Positions 26,114 through 33,802 of a stretch of DNA of 64,000 nucleotides are shown piece by piece (position 1 is the first letter of the stretch; each line of letters begins with the position of its first letter). The position numbers and the translations under genes are program-made. The stretch is from an uncultured Ruminococcus sp. (GTDB lineage Bacteria > Bacillota > Clostridia > Oscillospirales > Ruminococcaceae), in the NCBI RefSeq assembly GCF_902762735.1, contig NZ_CACWPP010000005.1:18100-82099 (forward strand). Reading direction: 5' to 3'. A model generated the notes under the pieces. The model ran no database searches, had not been told where the DNA came from, and saw only the letters and a list, made by a program, of their open reading frames with translations.

Positions 26114-29053
26114 TTAGTCTAATCCGAGGTCTTCACGCTTACGTGTGATCTCGTCGTTGATGTCCTTATTGTACCAGAACAGGGTATCTCTTGCATTCTC
26201 GCTGTCGTTTACAACGCTTCTGAATGCGTTCATTACGTTTCTTGTTACGCCGTAAGAAGCGGGGATTATCGGTATCTCTACCTGTGCATTCATCTGATCC
26301 AGCAGCAGGTCGGCTTCCTTCGTTGTCCATGAAAGACCTCTCAGAGCCTCCTGGTTAGCGGTGGAGTAACGACCCATAGGACCGAGTACAGATTCGATGT
26401 TATTGCCGTACTTCATCTGTGTATCAGCACTTGTGAACCACTTGATGAAGTCCCATGCAGCCTGATGGTCGGGTGCTTTCTTGAATATAACGCAGCACTG
26501 ACCCTCTGAGTTTGCGGCGTGGTTGAGGTTGCCGTTCTCATCAAAAGTACCCGGAACTGCCCTGAACGACCAGCAGCCCTTTATTTCGGGAGCGGCAGCA
26601 GTCAGCTGGTTGTAGAACGAGTAGTCGTTGACCAGCACGGGCATATCGCCCTGTCTGAAACGAGTGAATGCGTCATAAGTCTGTTCAAAGCTGTATGTGG
26701 TATAGAACTTTGTCCAGGTATCGAAAGCGTTGATAGCTTCCTGAGTATCGAAAGTAGTTTTCTTCTGGTCGGCAGTGTAGTAGTTGAGACCCTGCTGAAG
26801 CACCATCATAGCGAAGGTGTTGCCGTTCTCGGTAACAGCCGATACCATTGTAACGCCCGCACTTGCGGTAGCGGGAAGTCTGAGACCGACTTCGAGGTAA
26901 TTTCTCTGGAGAGTAGGCAGGCAGTTGATTATCCTGTCCCACGATACCAGGTCATATTCGGGGTCTATGCCGTACTCTGCGAGTATATCCGATCTGTAAA
27001 ACAGCATTGGGAAGTTCTGTGTGCAGGGCAGGCCGTAAACGCCGCCGTCGTAGGTATACAGGGTCATTATATTGGGTGCGAACCTCTGTATGGTCTCCTC
27101 ATAATCGGGGAACTGAGTGATGTCCACCAGCGTATCTCTTACCGCCAGCTGGATCGGGTAGTCGCCGCCCAGGAAGAGCGCCATATCGGGACCTTTGCCC
27201 GAGAATGTAGCCTCAGTGATACCGCCCTGTACCAGTTTGAGGTTGATCTTGGAATTTGCAGTCGCATTATAGTCGCTGTCTATCAGTTCCTTGATAACTA
27301 CGGCGTTATCGCGTCCGAGAGTTATCCAGCACTCCTGTGCGGCAGCATCTTCATCGTTTGAAAGCGAGTTGTAATCCTCAAAGAACGAGCCGATGAAGGA
27401 CTGGAAACCATGTCCCACAGTACCGAAGAAAGAGGTGTCGCATTCAGAGAACGAAGTGTCATCCGAGCAAAGCTCTATCTTATCCACCTCAAGGGGCTGC
27501 ATTCTGTAAGTATTTATAAAGGTCGAAACCGCAGTAATGTTATCCTTGATCTGTCCCATCATTTCAGGGATTATATCAGGCTTCTTCACACATTTGTCAA
27601 GTACGATCGCCATTTTTTCCAGCGTTTCAGCCTCTGTTCCGCCTGAGCCTGAAAGACGCTCGATCTCTTTTTTCTCCTGTCTGAGCAGCTTTGCGTTATA
27701 CTCAAAGTCGCCGAGAATATCGGGGATAGCAACATCTATCATATAGTTGTTGTACTCATCGGGAGAAGGACCTGTGATCTGTCTGATCTGGCGGTAGTAG
27801 CTGTTGATGTCGAAAACAACATCGTCCAGCTCGCCCATGATCTCGCCGATCTCACCCGGCACTGCTTCGAGAGTCAGTGTATTGGTGCCTGCCTCAAAGA
27901 AGAACAGCATGGGGTTGCCTGCCTTATTGGAGGGTGATACAACGCTCCAGTCGGTGTCGTAGTAGAACTTGATCTGCTCCGACTCCTTATTCGGCACTTC
28001 GCCGTTTATGTACAGTCTTCTGTTGGAGTACATGCCTCGCATCTGATCCTGTCTGCCGAAGATGCCTATTTTATAGTAGCCTGCCTGAGGAACGTTGAAT
28101 TCCCATGTGACAGACTGTGTTGACTGGTTCCAGTTATTGCCGCCGCCTATGGTATTATACCTTGTTTTGGTGGGGCTGTAACCCTTGGAGCTGGAAGTCA
28201 TGTAAGAAGTCTTATCCGATGTGGGGTAGAGCGTTCTCGATGACTTAAAGTTTGCAGTTTCGCCCTCAAGTGTTATCATCTGCCCTTTCAGCTGTGAAAC
28301 ATCGTTTGCAGAAGGGGAGTCATACTCCTTAGGCTCTTTATAATTGTATACCTTGATGTCGCCCAGCACGAACTGTGCCTTATCCGAATCGAGGGTCAGC
28401 ACATGTTTGCCCTCAGTCATAAAGAACTGCAAAGGCTCATTATACAGACCGTCAACATCGGCTATGGGCTTATCCATCTGCCACGTCGGGAACTCTACCT
28501 GTCCCGGGCGCATATCGTTGCCCTTAGCGTCCTCGCCTATATCGCCGTCGTTGACCCATACCTTATCAAGTGTGATACGCTGAGCCGTGCCGTAGGGGCT
28601 TTCACCGTCTATCAGCAGCGAGAACTCAATATCATTGGTAGTGCCGGGCAGTGCGTAGTAGGACATTTTCAGGTTATATCTGCCGTCCTGAGGGATATTC
28701 ACCTCATACGATACAGAGCCTTGCTGGTTTGCCCAGTACAGCACATCATCGACACCCTCAAAGCTGGTATCAGTACCCAGAACAAGTTCAGAGCTGACCG
28801 AGTCAGGTATATAATCCGAGCCTTTTATAACTATCTCGTCGATATTCGGTCTTGCAGTATCCGCATACTTCTCAAGATATTTGCTGTAAGAAGTCTGTCG
28901 TATGCTGTCAGTACCTGTCAGCGAATCCGAGCTGTCGTTCTGGGTGTCCAGAGAGTTGTCTTTGTCTGCAAAAGCCGTCGGAACAAAACAGCTGACACTC
29001 AGACTGAGTGCAACAGCAGAGCAGACAACACGCCTAAACATTGTGTTTTTCAC
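26114..29053 (-). CDS. Giant extracellular solute-binding protein with two N-terminal carbohydrate-binding-like modules
   Basis: 979 aa from the GTG at 29053, which has AAAGGGTGG eight bases upstream; the frame also opens at 29065 but without a spaced site. The signal peptide ends ...FVPTAFA. Two beta-sandwich modules like CBM6/35 follow (about 60-245, VLYWANQQGSVSYEVNIP; about 260-430, TLEGETANF ... WEFNVPQAGYYKIGIFG), then a helical spacer (about 430-545) and a periplasmic-binding-protein type 1 domain (about 590-979, DMALFLGGDYPIQLAVR; GVYGLPCTQNFPMLFYRSD; EGQCCVIFKKAPDHQAAWDF). Ordinary sugar-binding proteins are 400-450 aa, so the fusion is unusual. There is no clear lipobox. It is followed by its permease pair. 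Confidence 0.83.
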   Translation of the reverse strand: MKNTMFRRVVCSAVALSLSVSCFVPTAFADKDNSLDTQNDSSDSLTGTDSIRQTSYSKYLEKYADTARPNIDEIVIKGSDYIPDSVSSELVLGTDTSFEGVDDVLYWANQQGSVSYEVNIPQDGRYNLKMSYYALPGTTNDIEFSLLIDGESPYGTAQRITLDKVWVNDGDIGEDAKGNDMRPGQVEFPTWQMDKPIADVDGLYNEPLQFFMTEGKHVLTLDSDKAQFVLGDIKVYNYKEPKEYDSPSANDVSQLKGQMITLEGETANFKSSRTLYPTSDKTSYMTSSSKGYSPTKTRYNTIGGGNNWNQSTQSVTWEFNVPQAGYYKIGIFGRQDQMRGMYSNRRLYINGEVPNKESEQIKFYYDTDWSVVSPSNKAGNPMLFFFEAGTNTLTLEAVPGEIGEIMGELDDVVFDINSYYRQIRQITGPSPDEYNNYMIDVAIPDILGDFEYNAKLLRQEKKEIERLSGSGGTEAETLEKMAIVLDKCVKKPDIIPEMMGQIKDNITAVSTFINTYRMQPLEVDKIELCSDDTSFSECDTSFFGTVGHGFQSFIGSFFEDYNSLSNDEDAAAQECWITLGRDNAVVIKELIDSDYNATANSKINLKLVQGGITEATFSGKGPDMALFLGGDYPIQLAVRDTLVDITQFPDYEETIQRFAPNIMTLYTYDGGVYGLPCTQNFPMLFYRSDILAEYGIDPEYDLVSWDRIINCLPTLQRNYLEVGLRLPATASAGVTMVSAVTENGNTFAMMVLQQGLNYYTADQKKTTFDTQEAINAFDTWTKFYTTYSFEQTYDAFTRFRQGDMPVLVNDYSFYNQLTAAAPEIKGCWSFRAVPGTFDENGNLNHAANSEGQCCVIFKKAPDHQAAWDFIKWFTSADTQMKYGNNIESVLGPMGRYSTANQEALRGLSWTTKEADLLLDQMNAQVEIPIIPASYGVTRNVMNAFRSVVNDSENARDTLFWYNKDINDEITRKREDLGLD

Positions 29054-29172
29054 TATTGAATCCACCCTTTCTCAAAATGTAGTGTGTGTAAAAAGCCTGA
29101 GATCCTCACTGCTTTTCCGACCGCTCGTGTGTCACAAAAGTATTAGATCCCATTTATCTCAAGCCCTGAGGC

Positions 29173-30120
29173 TCAACGATCCTGATCTTCGGAGGGGAAC
29201 AGCACTATGCTGCCCCTTTCCTTATCAAGCTCCACCTTGACCTTGCCGCCGCCCTTTATGCCCAGCGACTGCATATATTCTTTCGGAAGCTGCAATCTGC
29301 CCGATCTGTCCAGCACTGCCAGCTCTTCATGGGTGGCTTCCTCTTTCGAGATGACCTCGCCCATCTCATTCAGATCCTCTGCGTAAGAACGCTTCCTTAT
29401 TATTTCCGAGCTTGTGCGCCCGTCCCTTATGGCAACTACCCTGTCTATATGGTCAGCCAGCTTCAGGTCATGGGTGACTATCACCACCGTCACGCCCTCG
29501 CTCTTATTCAGCTCCTTAAAAATATCCAGTATCATCGCCGATGTTTTCGTATCCACCGAACCCGTAGGTTCGTCTGCAAGCAGCAGCTTTGGGTCATTCG
29601 CCATAGCTATCGCTATCGCCACCCTTTGCTGTTCGCCGCCCGACATCTGGTCGAGCCTGCTGTTTTTCCGCTTTTCAAGACCCACCTTTTTCAGCAGTTC
29701 CAGCGCCCTTGCGCGTCTGCCTTTTCTGCCTTTGAGGATCATCGGCAGTTCCACATTCTGCACTGCCGTAAGGTAAGGCACGAGGTTGCGCGCATTGTTC
29801 TGCCACACAAAGCCGACAGTATCGCGCTTATATTCCATATAGTCCTTGTCTGTGAATTTCAGCATATCTTTGCCGTCTATCACCAGACTGCCCGCCGACG
29901 GTCTGTCAAGGCCGCCCAGCATGTTCAGCAGCGTTGATTTGCCGCTGCCCGAGTTCCCGACTATCGCCATAAGCTCGCCCCGTTTTACATCAAGGTCAAG
30001 CCCCTGGAGTGCCACAGCCTCCACATCAGAAGTTTTGTAAATTTTCACCAGGTTCTCACAGCGTATCATGTATTCATCATTGGCAGGCTTTACAATAGTA
30101 TCAGCATCAGTTTCAGCCAA
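29173..30120 (-). CDS. LolD/MacB-type ABC ATPase with C-terminal SpoVT-AbrB-like domain
   Basis: 315 aa. Walker A GNSGSGKST, signature MSGGEQQR, Walker B LLLADEPTG and switch THD are all present, and the VELPMILKG insert is typical of LolD/MacB-type ATPases rather than MalK-type. Residues about 265-310 add a swapped-hairpin-like segment, LAVLDRSGRLQLPKEYMQSL followed by GIKGGGKVKVE, that resembles AbrB/MazE DNA-binding or dimerisation domains. The TTG start overlaps the upstream ATPase by 8 bases; an ATG at codon 18 is an alternative. A 119-base gap separates it from the solute-binding protein. No FtsX/MacB permease is near, so it may energise the MalFG-type pairs. Confidence 0.83.
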   Translation of the reverse strand: MAETDADTIVKPANDEYMIRCENLVKIYKTSDVEAVALQGLDLDVKRGELMAIVGNSGSGKSTLLNMLGGLDRPSAGSLVIDGKDMLKFTDKDYMEYKRDTVGFVWQNNARNLVPYLTAVQNVELPMILKGRKGRRARALELLKKVGLEKRKNSRLDQMSGGEQQRVAIAIAMANDPKLLLADEPTGSVDTKTSAMILDIFKELNKSEGVTVVIVTHDLKLADHIDRVVAIRDGRTSSEIIRKRSYAEDLNEMGEVISKEEATHEELAVLDRSGRLQLPKEYMQSLGIKGGGKVKVELDKERGSIVLFPSEDQDR

Positions 30121-30790
30121 CTATCTCACCGTCCTCCAGTGTGTAGACCTTGTCCGCAACGTCCATCATGCTTGGATCGTGGGTGGTCATTATGATAGTC
30201 ATGTTCTGCTTCGCCACAAGCTCTTTAAACAGCTTGACGATATGCAGAGCGGTGTTCGTATCAAGTTCGGCGGTAGGTTCATCAGCAAAGATGAGTCTCG
30301 GTTCGTGCGCTATCGCCCTTGCGATGGCTACGCGCTGCTGTTCACCGCCCGACATCTCGCTTGGACGGTGGGTCATGCGCTTGTCAAGTCCCACAGCCGC
30401 CAGACATTCCCTTGTGCGTTCATCGCGTTTGTCGTAGGGGTACTTTGCCAGTCTCAGCCCGAAGCTGACGTTCTCAAAGGCGGACATACCCGACATCAGC
30501 GCCACCGACTGGAACACGAATGCCATATCGTGTCTGCGCAGATCATCCCGCACACCCTCGGACAGTTTTGTAATATCCTTTCCGTCGAACAGCACTTTGC
30601 CCTTTGTAGGGCGGTCAAGAGCGCCGAGGATATTTATAAGAGTGGTCTTGCCGCTGCCCGAACGGCCTCGCAGGACAGTCAGCCTGCCTTTTTCGATCTC
30701 GATATTAACATTTTTCAATGCGGAAACCACGCTGCCGTCACCTATCTTAAAGTCACGGTACAGCCCTTCCGTTCTGAGTATCACGTCCAC
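30113..30790 (-). CDS. LolD/MacB-type ABC ATPase
   Basis: 225 aa from the GTG at 30790, which has GGGAGGGTG six bases upstream and gives the usual LolD length; the frame extends to 30883 without support. Walker A GRSGSGKTT, signature MSGGEQQR, Walker B LIFADEPTAELD and switch TTHD are intact, so it should bind and hydrolyse ATP. It is the first gene of the ten-gene locus and overlaps the second ATPase by 8 bases, suggesting a heterodimer. Sequence type is that of lipoprotein or peptide exporters, not sugar importers. Confidence 0.87.
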   Translation of the reverse strand: MDVILRTEGLYRDFKIGDGSVVSALKNVNIEIEKGRLTVLRGRSGSGKTTLINILGALDRPTKGKVLFDGKDITKLSEGVRDDLRRHDMAFVFQSVALMSGMSAFENVSFGLRLAKYPYDKRDERTRECLAAVGLDKRMTHRPSEMSGGEQQRVAIARAIAHEPRLIFADEPTAELDTNTALHIVKLFKELVAKQNMTIIMTTHDPSMMDVADKVYTLEDGEIVG

Positions 30791-30849
30791 TGGGATCACC
30801 CTCCCTACTGTGCGCAAACCTGCTTCGGCGCTAACATTTTGTGCAATTT

Positions 30850-30896
30850 TCACATCTTGTGATATATTAAATATACCGAACACAACATGCTGTGTT
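30850..30896. promoter_or_regulatory. Cluster of three inverted repeats in the leader of the ten-gene locus
   Basis: TCACATCTTGTGA (30850-30862, five-base arms), GATATATTAAATATACC (30861-30877) and AACACAACATGCTGTGTT (30879-30896, 16 of 18 bases symmetric) follow each other about 90-135 bases downstream of the promoter. They could be repressor operators or RNA hairpins; no regulator gene is adjacent. Confidence 0.4.
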
Positions 30897-30991
30897 TGCT
30901 GTACAAAATGTTCAAAAAGTCAATTCGTTTAAAGTGTATTTTGCTTGAAATTTTATCAAAAATACCCAAATTGGCATAATATCTATCATTC

Positions 30992-31020
30992 ATTATAACA
31001 ATTTACCGTCAATTTGTCAA
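30992..31020 (-). promoter_or_regulatory. Consensus promoter of the ten-gene transporter locus
   Basis: Minus-strand TTGACA (31015-31020) and TATAAT (30992-30997) are separated by 17 bases, a perfect sigma-A-type consensus. The 5' leader to the first GTG is about 195 nt. The region 31030-31290 upstream is very AT-rich and holds nothing else that I recognise. Confidence 0.85.
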
Positions 31021-31290
31021 GCGGTAAAAACGCCTTGAAATATCATAATTTTGGCATTTTTCACAACTTTGTTTGTACCGCACAATTCGGTCAGATGAAT
31101 TTTGTGCATTTAAACGAAAATTCAAGGTAATTTTCGTCAGGTTTAACGATTACATATTTTCAATTCACAATTATTTTTCAGAAGATATTGTGTAAAATCA
31201 CAATAAATTTTCATACGTCATTATATACAGCTTATCCCCCTTCTTAACTATGAATAATCAATAAAAGAGCAATTAACTTATCCCCCCCTG

Positions 31291-31326
31291 AAAAAGGCAG
31301 CACCACGCACAAGTGATGCTGCCTTT
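31291..31326 (-). terminator. Terminator of the DUF3592 operon
   Basis: On the minus strand AAGGCAGCATCAC pairs with GTGGTGCTGCCTT (one G-U) around a six-base loop, followed by a T run; it lies 28 bases past the stop at 31354. Confidence 0.85.
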
Positions 31327-31353
31327 TCGATATTCGTCTTATGATATGTACCG

Positions 31354-31899
31354 TTACAGTGTCACCAGCGCGACACCTCCGACTATGACGATAACGCCCA
31401 GCACTATCAGTATAGCGCCGTTATTGCGCGACTTCCTCTCGTCCGAGTCGTCAGCTTCTTCGGCGGCTTCTTCCTCAGCCTCTTCAGCCAGATAGTATTC
31501 ATCGGGCTTTTTGGGGTCGTACTTGATCTTTATGGTATCACCTTTTTCATAGCCGTCATCGGGGATAGTCTGTGTATACTCCCTGCCGTCTGCGGTATAG
31601 CTTATCGTCCATTCGGTGAACTCCCTCTCGCCTGTGCCGTTAAAATCGGGCAGAGTGGTCTTCTGCTGACTGACAAGCAAGGCAGTGCCCTCAACGTAGG
31701 TATCTGCTTCAATGACAGTTTCAGTGCCCAGTGTCGGCATAAAGCTGTAACCTCTCATAACTTTTATGCCGATATAGATTATCAGCAAGCCCGTCACGAT
31801 AAGCACTATGCCAAACACTCCGCCCGCGCCGCTGAACAGCCCGTCAAAAGCGTTTTTCTCTTCATCTGCCGCAAGTGACAGCAGTTTTGTAATTTCCAT
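31354..31899 (-). CDS. DUF3592-like membrane protein
   Basis: 181 aa. A transmembrane helix (about 28-50), an outside or lumenal domain with the pattern YTADGREYTQTIP...GDTIKIKYDPKKPDEYYL, an acidic stretch (EEAEEEAAEEADDSDE) and a final transmembrane helix (about 160-180) fit the DUF3592 plan. Function unknown. It is one base from the preceding gene and last in a three-gene operon (32763 to 31354). Confidence 0.7.
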   Translation of the reverse strand: MEITKLLSLAADEEKNAFDGLFSGAGGVFGIVLIVTGLLIIYIGIKVMRGYSFMPTLGTETVIEADTYVEGTALLVSQQKTTLPDFNGTGEREFTEWTISYTADGREYTQTIPDDGYEKGDTIKIKYDPKKPDEYYLAEEAEEEAAEEADDSDERKSRNNGAILIVLGVIVIVGGVALVTL

Positions 31900-31900
31900 T

Positions 31901-32398
31901 TTATTGCTCCTTTAAAAGAGGATTTTCATAACCATGCTTCACGTAATTGTCGTTCAGTATGGTTATCAGTTTCGGACTTTTTATGCCGAAATGCAGTTTT
32001 ATCGGCACTTCCGAACCGTTGCGGTATATCAGCAGAGTTTCTTTGAACCGACCACCCTGCGCATATTCATAGCTTACGCTGTCAGCAGGTTCAAAAGAGG
32101 CTTCTTTAAGCCCTATCTTCGGCATTCCCTGCGGTGTGATGTAAGTCGGTATCAGCGGAAGCATCGTGAAGGCAAAAACACAGAAAGCCGCATACAGCGT
32201 CACAGAGATATTACCGCCAATAAAACTGCATGTTACACCAACGAGCAGAAAAAACTCCCCCAAAATGTCGTACAGGCTGAAAACCACAGCCTTTTTCTCC
32301 GTTTTTTTCATCAGCAGTATCAGCCGCACATCAACAACTATCATGGGCACAGCCATGACCCACAGCACAACGGCAAAGACGATCTCAAGCGTTTTCAT
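31901..32398 (-). CDS. Membrane protein of unknown function
   Basis: 165 aa, three hydrophobic helices (about 5-29, 42-60, 65-88) followed by a soluble C-terminal half (EASFEPADSVSYEYAQGGRF; IKLHFGIKSPKLITILNDNY). No family recognised. It overlaps the upstream gene by 4 bases (ATGA type) and is one base from the DUF3592-like gene. Confidence 0.65.
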   Translation of the reverse strand: MKTLEIVFAVVLWVMAVPMIVVDVRLILLMKKTEKKAVVFSLYDILGEFFLLVGVTCSFIGGNISVTLYAAFCVFAFTMLPLIPTYITPQGMPKIGLKEASFEPADSVSYEYAQGGRFKETLLIYRNGSEVPIKLHFGIKSPKLITILNDNYVKHGYENPLLKEQ

Positions 32399-32763
32399 TG
32401 AAGTTCCCTCACATAAGCCAGTTCAAGGTCGCCGTCAACAAAGCCGAAGCCCACTGCGCGGAAGTTTTTCAGCATCTCAGCAAACTTGCCCTTTTCGAGG
32501 TAAGTCTTGACCATCTCGCGCACATCTTCGTGTATCTCTTCCCAGCCGCATTCTTTCTCCCAGTAATACAGGTCTTCACCTGTCGAATAGACCTCAAAGC
32601 AAGCCCATTCATCGTCCTGCGGGTCAAAGCGGTCGGAAGCTATCAGCTGTATGGTCCAGCCGTTGTCCTCCTCTTCGTAGATATTGAAGTTTACAGCCTG
32701 CGCATCGGCAGGCAGGGCATTTTCAAGTTTTTCATCGAGCCATGCGGCAAATTCTTCGTACAT
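32395..32763 (-). CDS. Conserved soluble acidic protein of unknown function
   Basis: 122 aa from the ATG at 32763, preceded by AAAGGAG with 8-base spacing. The frame runs on to 32922, but those 53 codons are MITE family B sequence and are rejected. The protein is acidic and aromatic-rich (MYEEFAAWLDEKLENALP; FDPQDDEWACFEVYSTGEDL; WEEIHEDVREMVKTYL), resembling small immunity-type or housekeeping unknowns, but no family is certain. It is the first gene of the operon with the two downstream membrane proteins. Confidence 0.7.
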   Translation of the reverse strand: MYEEFAAWLDEKLENALPADAQAVNFNIYEEEDNGWTIQLIASDRFDPQDDEWACFEVYSTGEDLYYWEKECGWEEIHEDVREMVKTYLEKGKFAEMLKNFRAVGFGFVDGDLELAYVRELQ

Positions 32764-32780
32764 CTGTGTTCTCCTTTTAC

Positions 32781-32878
32781 TCCTAATTTTGATGTGTATT
32801 GCTGATGATACAAAATGGCTGTTCTTTCGTATTGTTCCCCCGCCGCAGGCGGGGGAACAATACACAACCAAATTGGGA
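32781..32878. mobile_element. MITE-like element family B, complete copy
   Basis: 98 bp. The ends TCCTAATTTTGATGTGTATTG and, reversed, TCCCAATTTGGTTGTGTATTG are imperfect inverted repeats. The core has a strong hairpin GTATTGTTCCCCCGCC / GGCGGGGGAACAATAC. Nearly identical copies are at 60831-60928 and (left part) 6893-6975. Confidence 0.75.
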
Positions 32879-32895
32879 TTCCTTTTACAAATTAT

Positions 32896-32997
32896 TGTGG
32901 TTATCCCGCTGACACACCACAAGAACAGCGGCTATACAACGCTCAATCATCCTTTTGTTCACCGCATTTTAGTTGGTGTGCTAAAGGGATAGTCATA
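32896..32997 (-). mobile_element. MITE-like element family A, short copy beside a family B element
   Basis: 102 bp from TGTGGTTATCCCGCTGACAC... to ...GGTGTGCTAAAGGGATAGTCATA. It lacks the central GC hairpin of copy 1 but shares GAACAGCGGCTATAC.A...GCTCAAT.ATCCTTTTGTTCACCGCAT with it. It is 17 bp from a complete family B element in one intergenic region. Confidence 0.75.
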
Positions 32998-33001
32998 TAA
33001 A

Positions 33002-33439
33002 TTATTCATCGCGGGGTATCCTGTATCTTTCACTGTTCAGTTTACTGACATATGATCTCGGTGCAAGTACCACATAATGATCCTCAAACTCCCTGACAAT
33101 CACAGCGCCCGCAAGCCATGCACAATATCTGTTGACATAAACGTATTCCACCCCGCCATCGACCTCATGCTTTGCCTTTTTATACAGCGGGTGAACGAGG
33201 AATACCCTGTCAAGATCGACCTTACAGCCGTTTACCTTTTTTACTGAAAATTCGCTTTTTTCAGCCTGACTGCCGCAAATCAGCGCCATCGGGAAAACAT
33301 AAAAGCAAATTGCGGGTATCAAGAAAAACAGAAAGCGTCCATCAACAGACTTGTCATTTATAACAAACACCGCCCCCACCATAAAAGCCAACACTCCTAT
33401 CAGAGAGAAATGTATAAGGTATCTTTTAAACGCTGTCAT
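33002..33439 (-). CDS. Membrane protein of unknown function
   Basis: 145 aa from the ATG at 33439, which follows AAAGGAG at 9 bases; an ATG 21 bases upstream lacks a good site. Two transmembrane helices (about 9-28 and 38-55) precede a soluble domain (VKKVNGCKVDLDRVFLVHPL; AWLAGAVIVREFEDHYVVLA). No family recognised. Its stop lies 5 bp from a family A MITE end. Confidence 0.6.
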   Translation of the reverse strand: MTAFKRYLIHFSLIGVLAFMVGAVFVINDKSVDGRFLFFLIPAICFYVFPMALICGSQAEKSEFSVKKVNGCKVDLDRVFLVHPLYKKAKHEVDGGVEYVYVNRYCAWLAGAVIVREFEDHYVVLAPRSYVSKLNSERYRIPRDE

Positions 33440-33495
33440 CTCATATTGCTCCTTTTGCATATCGCCGATATGTCAGTGCGGCGGATTTTTCTTTC

Positions 33496-33541
33496 TCCCA
33501 TTTTTGATGTGTATTGCTGATGATACAAAACCAAATTGGGA
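33496..33541. mobile_element. MITE-like family B, internally deleted remnant
   Basis: 46 bp: both family B ends are present (TCCCATTTTTGATGTGTATTG and ACCAAATTGGGA), but the central hairpin is missing. The join falls at a short ACAAAA/ACACAA similarity, suggesting slippage-type loss. Confidence 0.65.
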
Positions 33542-33679
33542 TCTTTCTTTCAGGTTTATTATACCATATAAAGGCAGATTTTGCAAGGGGGGCAAAAGCC
33601 GATAATGACCGCCGCAAAAGATGACTGCACCCGCTGTTTTTTCATGCGCGAAATATCCGTGAATTCTTTTGTTTAAGGA

Positions 33680-33708
33680 TTGACATTGAGGGGATATTGT
33701 TGTATAAT
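33680..33708 (+). promoter_or_regulatory. tpiA: Consensus promoter of tpiA
   Basis: TTGACA (33680-33685) and TATAAT (33703-33708) with 17-base spacing match sigma-A consensus exactly, as expected for a highly expressed glycolytic gene. The leader is about 88 nt. Confidence 0.9.
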
Positions 33709-33802
33709 TAACAATGTAGGTCAATATCTAACGGCGCGGCATGCTGACGTTCGGCGTTTGTGTGAAAAGTGTCCGTATCATTACTTAAAAGGAGTTTTTA
33801 AC

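Noticed and set aside
30850-30862. TCACATCTTGTGA considered as a CRP or Rex site
   Set aside because: The arms are in the inverse orientation and the spacing (3 bp) differs from both known site types.
32764-32922. N-terminal extension of the 122-aa soluble protein
   Set aside because: The extension is MITE family B/A sequence; AAAGGAG sits in front of the internal ATG at 32763.
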